Source: Halodesulfurarchaeum formicicum
GTDB taxonomy: Archaea; Halobacteriota; Halobacteria; Halobacteriales; Halobacteriaceae
Length of the DNA stretch: 64,000 nt
Direction: 5' to 3'
Assembly: GCF_001886955.1 (NCBI RefSeq)
Contig: NZ_CP016804.1
Coordinates: forward strand, 1,736,001 to 1,800,000
Part shown: in pieces, positions 35,177 through 43,470 of the stretch
How the letters are laid out: each line of letters starts with the position of its first letter
Position numbering within the stretch: position 1 is the stretch's first letter
Position numbers and translations under genes: made by a program
Notes under the pieces: model-generated
Seen by the model: only the letters and a program-made list of their open reading frames with translations
The model's database searches: none
What the model was told of the DNA's origin: nothing

Positions 35177-37249
35177 ATGAGCTCCGAGGACGAACCAGTC
35201 AAGACGATCTGTCCGTACTGTGGCGTGGGGTGTGGTCTCAAACTCGAACCGGGCGAGGAACCCGGCTCGGTGAACTTCAAGCCGTGGTTCGATGCGCCGG
35301 TGAACGAGGGGGCGCTGTGCATCAAAGGTAGTTCGGCGGTCCAGCACGTCGACCACGAGGACCGACTCACCGAACCGCTGATCAAGGAGGACGGGGAGTT
35401 CCGCGAGGCGACCTGGGAGGAAGCCCTCGACCGCGTGGTCGAGGGCCTCATGGAGGTACGAGAGGAGTACGGCCCGGACGCCACCGGCTTTTTCGCCTCC
35501 TCGCAGGTGATGAACGAGGAGAACTACCTGATGCAGAAGTTGGCCCGTCGCTATGGGACCAACAACGTCGACAACTGCACACGGCTCTGTCACGCCTCGA
35601 CCGTCGCCGCGCTCCGGGACAGCCTGGGCGCTGGCGCGATGACAAACAGCATGGCCGACCTGCGGGATTCGGCGGACGCCTACTGGATCCAGGGCGCGAA
35701 CCCGGCCGAACAGCACGTCATCGGTCACTCGAAATACTTCAAGCAGGCCGCAAACGACGGCACCACCGTCGTCCAGGTCGACCCACACGAGAACAAGACC
35801 TCGGAGGTCGCGGACATCCACCTCCAGGTGAAACCGGGGACGGACATCCCGATTCTGAACGTCGTCCTGGAGACGATCCTGGAGGAAGAACTCTACGACG
35901 AGGAATTCATCGCCGAGCGCACGAAGGGCTTTGAATCCCTGGAGGCCGAACTGGCTGACTTCGACGCCGAGGAAGCCGCCGAAACCGCCGGCGTGGACCT
36001 GGAGAAGATCCGCGAGGCGGCCCGAGCGTTCGCGGAGGCCGGGAACGGCGCCATCTTCACCGGCATGGGAATGAGCCAGAAGACCTGTGGCACCGACAAC
36101 GTCCAGAACCTCATCAACCTCGCGCTGGTGACCGGGAACATCGGGAAGCCCGGGACGGGGGTCAACCCGCTCCGCGGCCAGAACAACGTCCAGGGGACCA
36201 GTGACGTCGGGGCGCTCCCGAACGTCCTCCCGGGGTATCTGGAGGTCGAGGATCCCGAGGACCGGGCCCAGGTCGAGGACGTCTGGGGCTTCGAGGTGCC
36301 CCCGGAGAACGGCCTGACGAGCCTGGAAGTCACCGACGCGGCCGGTGAGGAGGTCCAGGGGCTGTACGTCATGGGCGAGAACCCGGTGTTGAGCGAACCC
36401 AACTCCAACGAGGTCGAGGCCAACCTCAAGGAACTGCAGTTCATGGTCGCCCAGGACATCTTCATGACCGAGACCGCCAAACTCGCGGACGTGGTCCTGC
36501 CGGCCACCTCCTGGGTCGAGCGCGGCGGGACGGTCACGAACACCGACCGCCGGGTCCAGCGCATGCGGCCCGCAGTCGACGTGCCGGGGAACACCCGCCA
36601 CGACTTCGACATCGTCAGTGAGATCGGGACCCGGATGTTCGGCGAGGGCTTTGATTATGACGGGCCCGAGGCAGTCTTCGAGGAGCTCCGGGAGGTCGCC
36701 TCGATCTACGGCGGCATCACCTACGACCGGATCGGCGACGAGGGCATCCAGTGGCCCTGTGAGACGACCGAGGAGGAGGGGACCCAGTACCTCCACAAGG
36801 AGGAGTTCCCGACCGAGGACGGCCTGGGGAAGATCCGCGGCGTGAGCCACCAGCCGCCCGCCGAGGTCGAGGACGAGGAGTACCCACTCGTGTTGACGAC
36901 CGGCCGCATCGAGGAACACTACAACACGGGCGAGATGAGCCGTCGGTCGGAGAACCTCATGCGGAAGACCGACCACAACTTCATCCACGTCCATCCCGCC
37001 GACGCGGAGGCCCGCGGAATCGAGGACGGCGACGTGGTCGAACTCCGCACCCGACGTGGCGAGATCGACGTGACCGCCGTCGTCACCGAGGAGACCAAAC
37101 AGGGGGTCGTCTGGACCACGCCGCACTTTGCTGACTCCCAGACGAATCGGGTCACCAACGACGCCGTGGACCCGGTGGCGAAGATCCCCGAGTTCAAGGT
37201 CGCCGCAGCGACGATCTCCGTCGACGTCGCCGAGTCCGGCGCCGACTGA
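35177..37249 (+). CDS. Formate dehydrogenase catalytic subunit (copy 2)
   Basis: A 690-residue paralogue of the gene at 28919. Cys12, Cys15, Cys19 and Cys48 bind the [4Fe-4S] cluster. CTRLCHASTV gives Cys138 as the Mo/W ligand and His139. It shares the family segment NIGKPGTGVNPLRGQNN. As with copy 1, no signal peptide and no neighbouring small subunits are present. A possible TATA element (ttattattc) lies near 35116-35126. Having two diverged copies (different N-terminal and linker sequences) suggests different electron acceptors or expression conditions; the sequence does not show which. A small membrane protein gene follows after 41 bases. Confidence 0.9.
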   Translation: MSSEDEPVKTICPYCGVGCGLKLEPGEEPGSVNFKPWFDAPVNEGALCIKGSSAVQHVDHEDRLTEPLIKEDGEFREATWEEALDRVVEGLMEVREEYGPDATGFFASSQVMNEENYLMQKLARRYGTNNVDNCTRLCHASTVAALRDSLGAGAMTNSMADLRDSADAYWIQGANPAEQHVIGHSKYFKQAANDGTTVVQVDPHENKTSEVADIHLQVKPGTDIPILNVVLETILEEELYDEEFIAERTKGFESLEAELADFDAEEAAETAGVDLEKIREAARAFAEAGNGAIFTGMGMSQKTCGTDNVQNLINLALVTGNIGKPGTGVNPLRGQNNVQGTSDVGALPNVLPGYLEVEDPEDRAQVEDVWGFEVPPENGLTSLEVTDAAGEEVQGLYVMGENPVLSEPNSNEVEANLKELQFMVAQDIFMTETAKLADVVLPATSWVERGGTVTNTDRRVQRMRPAVDVPGNTRHDFDIVSEIGTRMFGEGFDYDGPEAVFEELREVASIYGGITYDRIGDEGIQWPCETTEEEGTQYLHKEEFPTEDGLGKIRGVSHQPPAEVEDEEYPLVLTTGRIEEHYNTGEMSRRSENLMRKTDHNFIHVHPADAEARGIEDGDVVELRTRRGEIDVTAVVTEETKQGVVWTTPHFADSQTNRVTNDAVDPVAKIPEFKVAAATISVDVAESGAD

Positions 37250-37290
37250 GCCCCCACAGGTTTACTATCGGGGTTCCCCAATCGGGACCC

Positions 37291-37620
37291 ATGAGCGAGT
37301 ATCTGGATTCGGTCGAGGAAATCGACAACACCTTCTTCCGGCGGGGGATGGTCGTCGCCATCCTGTATGCGATCGTCGACGCCCTCATCATCTTCGGGGG
37401 CTCGCCCTTCATCGTCTTCCGCCTGATCGGCGTGGTGGCGGCTTACTACGCGACCCGGGACATGGTCCTGCTGCGGGAGGCGGGCCTCGACTGGGGCTGG
37501 ACCCGCTATCTGGTCCTCGTCCTCGTGGGTGCGGCCGGGTTCCTCGGCTACTTCTTCTATGCCTACAGACGGGCGGTCAACCTCTCGGGAGTGGACCTCG
37601 ATCCGCCCGAAAGCGAGTAG
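37291..37620 (+). CDS. Small membrane protein, unknown function
   Basis: 109 residues with about three hydrophobic segments (roughly 20-37, 40-58 and 72-92), and polar acidic ends. There are no heme- or cluster-binding residues that would make it a formate dehydrogenase membrane subunit. It follows the second formate dehydrogenase gene by 41 bases on the same strand and may be co-transcribed. It converges directly on the YqeC-like gene with no gap. I do not recognise the family. Confidence 0.6.
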   Translation: MSEYLDSVEEIDNTFFRRGMVVAILYAIVDALIIFGGSPFIVFRLIGVVAAYYATRDMVLLREAGLDWGWTRYLVLVLVGAAGFLGYFFYAYRRAVNLSGVDLDPPESE

Positions 37621-38349
37621 TTAGCTCCGGAGTTCGAGCAGTGGTTCACCGGGTCCGAGCAGGTGTGTGAGCGCCACCTGGGTGGCCCGCCCCGATTCGA
37701 GCACGCGATCGGCGATTTCGCGGGCGGTTTCCAGATCCGTATCGTCATCGACCTTGTTGAGGACCGGGAGGAAAGTGGCCGATTCGGGGACCCCTTTCTC
37801 GGTTCCCCGGGGACTGGACAGGACCGTGGCCATGTCCTCGACGCCGATCGGATCCCCCGGTTCGAGCCCCGTCAGTGCAGCCACACGCTCCGGTCGGTGC
37901 ACCCACTCCTCGTCGAGGGGCTTCCCGACGGCCGCCACGCTCGCGATGCCGAGCACGCGATCGGCGGTCTCCGGAATCCGTGGCTCGTTCTCGCCCGGGG
38001 CTTTGAAGTCCCGATTTCGAGCGCCGTCGGCCTTCACGAGAATGGCCTCGGGGGCCTGGCTCTCGGTGATGGTGTCGACGACGTGGGGTTCATAGCCCAG
38101 ATAGCGGTTCTCCTCGTAGCCCGGGACCAGCCCCACCGGCCAGTCCGTGACCGATTCCAGGGCGTCCCGGGGCCGATCGGTCTCCAGTACCGTGGCGACG
38201 TGCTCGTCGAAGAACGGGATTCGCACGGTGGTCGTGACGACTGCCCGGTCGAGTTCGTCGGCGACCGTGTAGATCGTGCTCTTCTTCCCGCCGGCCCCGA
38301 CCACGGCCGTAAGACCGTCGTCCAGACCGAGGTCCGTCACGAAGTCCAT
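37621..38349 (-). CDS. yqeC: YqeC-like selenium-cofactor biosynthesis protein
   Basis: A 242-residue protein with an early nucleotide-binding loop, AVVGAGGKKSTIYTVADEL, then a VTTTVRIP segment and ILVKADGARNRDFKAPGENEPRIP, which together match the YqeC family. YqeC is associated with a labile selenium cofactor in molybdenum hydroxylases and often occurs with SelD and YqeB; neither is in the window. Here it sits beside a molybdopterin formate dehydrogenase gene instead. The start at 38349 was chosen because the upstream 11 codons (to 38382) are not family-like. Function in this context is open. Confidence 0.7.
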   Translation of the reverse strand: MDFVTDLGLDDGLTAVVGAGGKKSTIYTVADELDRAVVTTTVRIPFFDEHVATVLETDRPRDALESVTDWPVGLVPGYEENRYLGYEPHVVDTITESQAPEAILVKADGARNRDFKAPGENEPRIPETADRVLGIASVAAVGKPLDEEWVHRPERVAALTGLEPGDPIGVEDMATVLSSPRGTEKGVPESATFLPVLNKVDDDTDLETAREIADRVLESGRATQVALTHLLGPGEPLLELRS

Positions 38350-38405
38350 GCCCGTCCTATCGGGGCCGTGGTAAAAAGCCAACCGTCACCCGGCCGTGGT
38401 GCCGG

Positions 38406-39359
38406 TTACTCGATTGTGATCAGGCTCCCGATCGATTCCCCCTCCATGACTGTGGAGCCGCGGTTGAGCGAGAGCAACATCCCGGCCCGGTCGGCGACGA
38501 TGGTCTGCAGGGACTCGTAGCTGGTCGGATCGAAGACCTCGCCGATCTCGGTTCCCGCATCGATTCGGTCGCCGACCGAGAGGTCATTCGACCGGAAGAG
38601 CCCCGACTCCTCGGTGAAAAGCGGGGTCTTCTCGGTCCCCACCGTCGGCTCGCCCGTCTGGAGCAGGCCGTCGATGACCCCGAGTTCGACCAGCACGTTC
38701 TCGATGCCCGCGACACCTCGATCGACGGAGGCGTCGACGATCTCACGGCTGTGAGCGAGTTCCGGCGTGATAGCCGGAATCCCGGCCGCGGCGGCCATCT
38801 CCCGGAGTTTGCCCTGGCCACCAGTATCGGGGTTCTCGATGGGCGAGCCGTCCGCCACAATCAGATCGAGGCCGAAGGCCCTGGCGAGGTCCCGCGAACG
38901 GGAATCGTCCGGGGTAAAGCGAGTGTGTGAACGCATGTAGGGGCCACCCGTGTGCAGGTCCACGATGGCGTCGGCCCCGGCGGCCCGCTGCCAGAGGCTG
39001 TCCACGAGTCGCTCCATCAGCGTTCCGTCGGGGTCCCCGGGCCAGAGCCGGTTCATGTTCGAGTTGATCGCGTCCAGGCGGGTTGGCGCCATGTAGACCC
39101 GGTGGTCGAAGGCGAAGGGGTTGGCGACCGGCACCGCAAGCACCTCCCCCGCGAGGGCGCTCTCGGTCAGTCGGTCGTGCAGACGACGAAGCACGGCCGC
39201 GCCGTTGACTTCCCCGCCGTGCTGAAGGGCCTGGAGGTAGACCGTCGGCCCGTCGGGGTCCCCCAGGTATCGGTGAAGCACCGTCTCGACCGTCCGTCCG
39301 GACGGAAGGCGGGCCAGTGGCACCGTCTCGACCGTGTGAGTCACGTCCCGATCGGTCAT
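38406..39359 (-). CDS. Succinylglutamate desuccinylase/aspartoacylase family protein
   Basis: A 317-residue zinc carboxypeptidase-like deacylase. Metal-binding segments are QHGGEVNG (about 43-50) and DLHTGG (about 135-140); the catalytic glutamate is probably in ITPELAHS. The C-terminal 80 residues resemble a biotinyl/lipoyl-like beta barrel, as in this family. Members remove acyl groups from amino acids; relatives act on N-acetyl-diaminobutyrate in ectoine breakdown. That would suit a place near osmolyte metabolism, but it is not shown by sequence. It is separated from yqeC by 56 bases on the same strand, so the two may be co-transcribed, and is divergent from the RACo-like gene. Confidence 0.8.
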   Translation of the reverse strand: MTDRDVTHTVETVPLARLPSGRTVETVLHRYLGDPDGPTVYLQALQHGGEVNGAAVLRRLHDRLTESALAGEVLAVPVANPFAFDHRVYMAPTRLDAINSNMNRLWPGDPDGTLMERLVDSLWQRAAGADAIVDLHTGGPYMRSHTRFTPDDSRSRDLARAFGLDLIVADGSPIENPDTGGQGKLREMAAAAGIPAITPELAHSREIVDASVDRGVAGIENVLVELGVIDGLLQTGEPTVGTEKTPLFTEESGLFRSNDLSVGDRIDAGTEIGEVFDPTSYESLQTIVADRAGMLLSLNRGSTVMEGESIGSLITIE

Positions 39360-39462
39360 CGTGGGGGCTCTGCCCGGAGCGGCCTTGAGAGTTCACATTT
39401 CGAGTCGGTCCAACACCACGATCTGCCCACGACTACGGGCCAAAAGGACTCCCTTCAATTCC

Positions 39463-39470
39463 CTTTTGTA
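39463..39470 (+). promoter_or_regulatory. TATA-like box for the RACo-like gene
   Basis: cttttgta lies 27 bases before the ATG at 39497 and supports that start over the GTG at 39479. Confidence 0.45.
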
Positions 39471-39496
39471 TCGGCATCGTGTACCATAGACAAGAC

Positions 39497-41449
39497 ATGT
39501 CCGAGGAGGCGCGGGTCACGTTCTATCCCTGGAAGAAGACGATCGACGTGGAACCGGACACCACCTTGCTCAATGCGGCCGAAGACGCCGGCGTGAGCAT
39601 CGAAGGGCTCTGTGCCGGCAACGGTCGGTGTGGGACTTGCAAGGCGATCATCGGCGAGGGCGAAGCGCACCTCACGCCGATCACCACCGCCGAGGAACAG
39701 ACCCTCTCCTCGGAGCAACTGGGGAACGGCTATCGGCTCACCTGCCGGGCCAAGGTCAGCGAACCGGGCGAAGTCTCCGTGACGGTGCCACCGGACTCAC
39801 AGAAGACCGCCGGGATCGTCCTCACGGAGGGCCAGGAACTGGAATATGCCATCGACCCGCTGGTCAAGAAATACCACGTCGACCTGCCAGTACCCTCACT
39901 CTCCGACAACGTCGCGGACTTCGAACGGATCGGAGAAGCCCTGGAAGACACCTACGAGATCGACATCGAGGACGTCGACTACGAGGTCCAGCGGGAGTTG
40001 CCCGGCCAGATGCGGACCGAAGAGACCGAGGATCGACTGGAAGTCACCGCGACGGTGTATGACGACCAGGAAATCATCGACGTCGAGCCGGGGCTTTCCG
40101 AGACCGCCTACGGCCTGGCGATCGACATCGGGACCACCACGGTCGCGACCTACCTGGTGAACCTGAAAAACGGGGAGACCGAGGCGATCAGCTCACAGCT
40201 CAACCCCCAGACCAAGCAGGGCGGGGACATCATGACCCGGATGCGGTACACCCGCCGAAACGACGACGGGCGGGAGACGCTCAAGGAAGAGATCCGGGCC
40301 GGGATCAACGAGACCATCGAGGAAGTGATCCAGGAGGCCGGGATCGATCGCGAGGACATCTACGAGAGTGTCTTCGTGGGCAACACGGCGATGCATCACC
40401 TCTTTTTGGGCATCGACCCGACCTACGTGGCCGGCTCGCCGTACGTCGCCGCCCGCGAGGCCCCGATCGCCGTGAAGGCCCGGGAACTGGGTATCGACAT
40501 CAACGACGCGGGCTATGTCTACTGGCTGCCCGTGAGTGGTGGGTGGGTCGGCCCGGACAAGGTTTCGGTCCTCCTCGTCTCGGGACACTACAAGGAGTCC
40601 CCAACCACCGTCTGCATCGACATCGGCACCAACGGGGAGATCTCGGTCGGCAACGACGAGGAGATGCTCGTGACCTCCGCCCCGGCCGGGCCCGCCCTCG
40701 AAGGGGCGGAACTGCGGTATGGGGTTCGCGCCCAGTCCGGCGCGATCGAGACCCTGCGAATCGACCCCGAAACGCTGGATCCGGAATATGAGACCATCGA
40801 CGACGAGCCGCCAAACGGGATCACCGGCTCGGGCGTGATCGACGCACTCGCCCAGCTCTTCGAGGTCGGCCTCGTGGATCAGCGCGGGAAGTTCCGGGAC
40901 GAGGTGCTGGATCACCCGCGAGTGAGAGAGAACGACGACGGGGAACTCGAGTACGTCGTCGCCTACGAGAAGGAAGCCGCCCTGGCCGAGGACATCGTCC
41001 TGACCCAGAACGACATCCGTTCGATCCAGATGGCAAAGGCCGCGATCCAGGCCGGAACGCGGGTCCTGATGGACGAACTGGACATCGAGAACCCCGACCG
41101 GGTGCTGATGGCCGGGGCCTTCGGGAACTACATCGACAAACACTCCGCGATGACCATCGGGATGTATCCCGACATCGACCCGGACGACGTGGTCTCACTT
41201 GGCAACGCCGCCGGCGTGGGGGCGAAGCTGGCACTCCTCGACAAGGAGCGACGGGCCGAGGCCGAGCGCATCGTCGATGAGGTCGAGTACTTCGAGATCG
41301 CCGGGACAGATGTCTTCCAGGAGAACTTCATGGAGTCGATGTATCTCCCCCACCAGGACTTCGACCTGTACCCACACGTCAAGGAGAAGGTCATGCGACG
41401 TCGCGAACTCGAAGCCGCCAGGCTCGAAGCGGCGGAGACAGAGGACTGA
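39497..41449 (+). CDS. RACo-like corrinoid activation protein (2Fe-2S, ASKHA)
   Basis: A 650-residue protein. The N-terminal ferredoxin-like domain has Cys39, Cys45, Cys48 and Cys83 in plant-type [2Fe-2S] spacing. After a linker (about 95-200) comes an ASKHA ATPase-type domain starting GLAIDIGTTTVAT (about 206-218), with a second phosphate region CIDIGTNGEIS and a late GAFGNYID. This is the DUF4445/RACo-type architecture. Such proteins reduce the inactive Co(II) form of corrinoid methyltransferase proteins to Co(I), driven by ATP and a low-potential donor. The natural client here is the corrinoid protein at 51149. The gene converges on the MtrH-like gene, with T-runs between them. Confidence 0.9.
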   Translation: MSEEARVTFYPWKKTIDVEPDTTLLNAAEDAGVSIEGLCAGNGRCGTCKAIIGEGEAHLTPITTAEEQTLSSEQLGNGYRLTCRAKVSEPGEVSVTVPPDSQKTAGIVLTEGQELEYAIDPLVKKYHVDLPVPSLSDNVADFERIGEALEDTYEIDIEDVDYEVQRELPGQMRTEETEDRLEVTATVYDDQEIIDVEPGLSETAYGLAIDIGTTTVATYLVNLKNGETEAISSQLNPQTKQGGDIMTRMRYTRRNDDGRETLKEEIRAGINETIEEVIQEAGIDREDIYESVFVGNTAMHHLFLGIDPTYVAGSPYVAAREAPIAVKARELGIDINDAGYVYWLPVSGGWVGPDKVSVLLVSGHYKESPTTVCIDIGTNGEISVGNDEEMLVTSAPAGPALEGAELRYGVRAQSGAIETLRIDPETLDPEYETIDDEPPNGITGSGVIDALAQLFEVGLVDQRGKFRDEVLDHPRVRENDDGELEYVVAYEKEAALAEDIVLTQNDIRSIQMAKAAIQAGTRVLMDELDIENPDRVLMAGAFGNYIDKHSAMTIGMYPDIDPDDVVSLGNAAGVGAKLALLDKERRAEAERIVDEVEYFEIAGTDVFQENFMESMYLPHQDFDLYPHVKEKVMRRRELEAARLEAAETED

Positions 41450-41453
41450 GCGG

Positions 41454-41476
41454 TTTTTCGAGTCGAAAAAAAAAAA
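41454..41476. terminator. Bidirectional terminator between RACo-like and MtrH-like genes
   Basis: T5 at 41454-41458 serves the plus-strand gene and an A11 run at 41466-41476 (T11 on the minus strand) serves the minus-strand gene. cgagtcg lies between them. Archaeal termination at oligo-T fits both. Confidence 0.65.
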
Positions 41477-41487
41477 CGAGACCGGGT

Positions 41488-42396
41488 TTACCGGAAGATC
41501 TTGAACAGCGGGTGGTCGGTGTCCGCGCGGCGACCCTCACCCATCTGCGCGCCGTAGGCGACGTAGGCGTCGGCGGTGGACATGACCTCGTACATCTCGG
41601 CGGCTCCGTGGACCGGGCCGTAGATGTTGAAGTCAGCGCCGAGGTGGACGATGACCGAGTTGGCAACCGCCTGCCGGAGCTGTCGGGAGTTCTCCACGAG
41701 CGGGTCGTTCATCTCCCACTGGATGACCTCGTTGTGGGGCGCACAGCCCATCGGGATGCCGTACTCGTTTTTGAGCTCGTGAATGATCTTCGCGACGTAG
41801 CCCGAGTCCGGAATGTCGATGATGCCGGGGTCGACGATCGGCTGGTCGATACCGGCCTCCTCGGCGACCTCCAGGTTCTCGTCCAGCGCGTTCCGGCGAC
41901 CGTCGATGGACATGTCCGTCGTGTCGATCGAGAGCAGGACCGCACTGTTGATACCGGACTCCTGGATGGCCTCGATCTCCTCGTCGACTTGCTTGGTGGA
42001 GGACTCGATGGAGTTGTAGATAATCTGGTCCTCGATACCGATCTCGCCGGCGAACTTCGCGGCCTCGGCGCGGATCGACGGGGTCGGACCGTCCATGAAG
42101 ATCGGCGCGTCGGTGACGTCGGCCATGAACTCGATGTGCTTTTTCAGGGCCTCGGGGGAGTCACCGATCGTGTCGAAGGCGGCCGGGTTGCCCGTCTTCT
42201 CGGAGAGTTCCTCGACGTTGCGGACCGCCTCGCGGGCAGCCTCTTCGTCGAACTCACCGGTCTCGGGGTTCTCCTGGACCTTGTCTCCCTTGTAGAAGAT
42301 GCTGCCGACCATCAGCGTGGGCGTCTCGCCGGGTTGACCGCCCATCTTCGTCCCGTTAACGTCATAGACCTCTTGCTCGGCCTCGAAGGTGAACAT
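41488..42396 (-). CDS. MtrH-family corrinoid:pterin methyltransferase
   Basis: A 302-residue TIM-barrel methyltransferase of the MtrH family, without the other Mtr subunits of methanogens. Family-like stretches include DAPIFMDGPTPSIR, LLSIDTTDMS, IVDPGIIDIPDSG and GADFNIYGPVHGA. Stand-alone MtrH-type proteins (MtgA-like) move the methyl group from a corrinoid protein to a pterin; because MetF, FolD and Fhs are all encoded nearby, THF is the likely acceptor. The ATG at 42396 is preferred to a TTG at 42399. Minus-strand agaattaact at about 42421-42430 is a possible TATA element. It is transcribed in the same direction as the MetF-like gene, 105 bases downstream of it. Confidence 0.88.
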   Translation of the reverse strand: MFTFEAEQEVYDVNGTKMGGQPGETPTLMVGSIFYKGDKVQENPETGEFDEEAAREAVRNVEELSEKTGNPAAFDTIGDSPEALKKHIEFMADVTDAPIFMDGPTPSIRAEAAKFAGEIGIEDQIIYNSIESSTKQVDEEIEAIQESGINSAVLLSIDTTDMSIDGRRNALDENLEVAEEAGIDQPIVDPGIIDIPDSGYVAKIIHELKNEYGIPMGCAPHNEVIQWEMNDPLVENSRQLRQAVANSVIVHLGADFNIYGPVHGAAEMYEVMSTADAYVAYGAQMGEGRRADTDHPLFKIFR

Positions 42397-42501
42397 CAAC
42401 TAAAATTGCAGGAGCGGGAAAGTTAATTCTTCCCATGTTCGTCCGGGTTTCAGGCGCTCTATCTGCAAATCTTACCGGTTGGCGGCGCAGCGGGGAATCG
42501 A

Positions 42502-43332
42502 TTAGACGTACTGCTGGCGCCAATCTTCGGCGTCCCCGACCTGGTTGAACGTGTACAGGTGCACGCCCTCGATGCCGTAGCTGTCATCCGCGTAGTACTC
42601 CCCGATCCCCTGGATGAAATCATCGGGCGCGTACTGCCCGCGGGACCCCAGGAACTGCTTGATGAAGTCGAACACGCCCGTGGTCTTGCGGAGATAGGAG
42701 AGTGAATCCCCGACCCCGATCTCCCGAGAGATGCTCAGGAGGCGCTGGTATTTCATCACGCCCGGAACCCCGACGATGATCGGGAGTTCGACGTCGTCCT
42801 CACGGATCTCCAGCGCCCAGTCGGCCACAGCGTCCGGGTCGAAGGTCATCTGGGTGACGATGTAGTCCGCGTACTCCTCCTTTTTCAGGAGGTGCTCACG
42901 CAGCGTGTCGTCGTCGATGAACTGGTGGCCCTCCGGGTAGCCGGTAATGCCCACGCGCTCGAACTCGTACTCCATCTCCTCGAGGTCCGAGAGCAGGGCA
43001 TAGGCGGAGTCGTAGGGGCCCTCGGGCGTCTCGTTGTCTCCACCGGGAACGAAGATGTCCTCGACCCCGGCGTCCAGAAGCGTCTCGGCGATCGTCTCCA
43101 GGTGCTCGTCGCTCCGGACCGCCCGGGCCGCGATGTGGGCCGAAACCTCGAAGCCGCGATCCGCGAGTTCGGTCGAGAGTTCCACGGTCTCGTCGACGCC
43201 CTTGTCCGGCGAGGCAGTGAGCGCGACGGTCGAGCCCTCGGGAAGCTTTGCCGCCTGGTCGAAGAGCCCGGCGAAGGGGAGTAACTCGAAGTGCGGATCG
43301 GCCAGGAGATCGCGAACTGGATCCTGTGTCAT
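42502..43332 (-). CDS. Methylenetetrahydrofolate reductase (MetF-like)
   Basis: A 276-residue protein with the MTHFR barrel layout. VALTASPDKGVDETVE opens the domain, followed by SAHIAARAV, IFVPGGDNETPEG, ITGYPEGHQ and IVTQMTFDPDAV, all typical positions of substrate and flavin binding in MetF. It interconverts methyl-THF and methylene-THF; here oxidation of methyl-THF formed by the MtrH-like protein is the expected direction. No MetV or RnfC2-type partner is present. Divergent from folD with about 140 bases between starts, so the two may share a regulatory region. Confidence 0.88.
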   Translation of the reverse strand: MTQDPVRDLLADPHFELLPFAGLFDQAAKLPEGSTVALTASPDKGVDETVELSTELADRGFEVSAHIAARAVRSDEHLETIAETLLDAGVEDIFVPGGDNETPEGPYDSAYALLSDLEEMEYEFERVGITGYPEGHQFIDDDTLREHLLKKEEYADYIVTQMTFDPDAVADWALEIREDDVELPIIVGVPGVMKYQRLLSISREIGVGDSLSYLRKTTGVFDFIKQFLGSRGQYAPDDFIQGIGEYYADDSYGIEGVHLYTFNQVGDAEDWRQQYV

Positions 43333-43470
43333 GTGTACTCATGATAGCCGGCACACGGCTTTCACTCTTTGCACTGCCGAAGTTTAGGGGGTATTCATGT
43401 GCGGCTGGCGAGTCGTTCTAGAAAACCTCAAGGTGCTTTCGAGGGAACCTATCGAACGCACGGTCGAACT

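Noticed and set aside
33356-37126. A 1256-codon open frame on the minus strand across fhs and the second formate dehydrogenase
   Set aside because: It is antisense to two well-supported genes, rich in V, L, G, D and R without any domain, and is the usual shadow frame of GC-rich coding DNA. The same applies to 28886-31030 on the minus strand and to 46375-48753 and 44481-46148 on the plus strand.
28919-37249. Selenocysteine in the formate dehydrogenases
   Set aside because: Both genes have a normal cysteine codon at the Mo/W ligand position (Cys138); no in-frame TGA occurs.
37291-37620. Membrane cytochrome subunit for formate dehydrogenase
   Set aside because: The protein is short and lacks the conserved histidines for heme; only its position suggests such a role.
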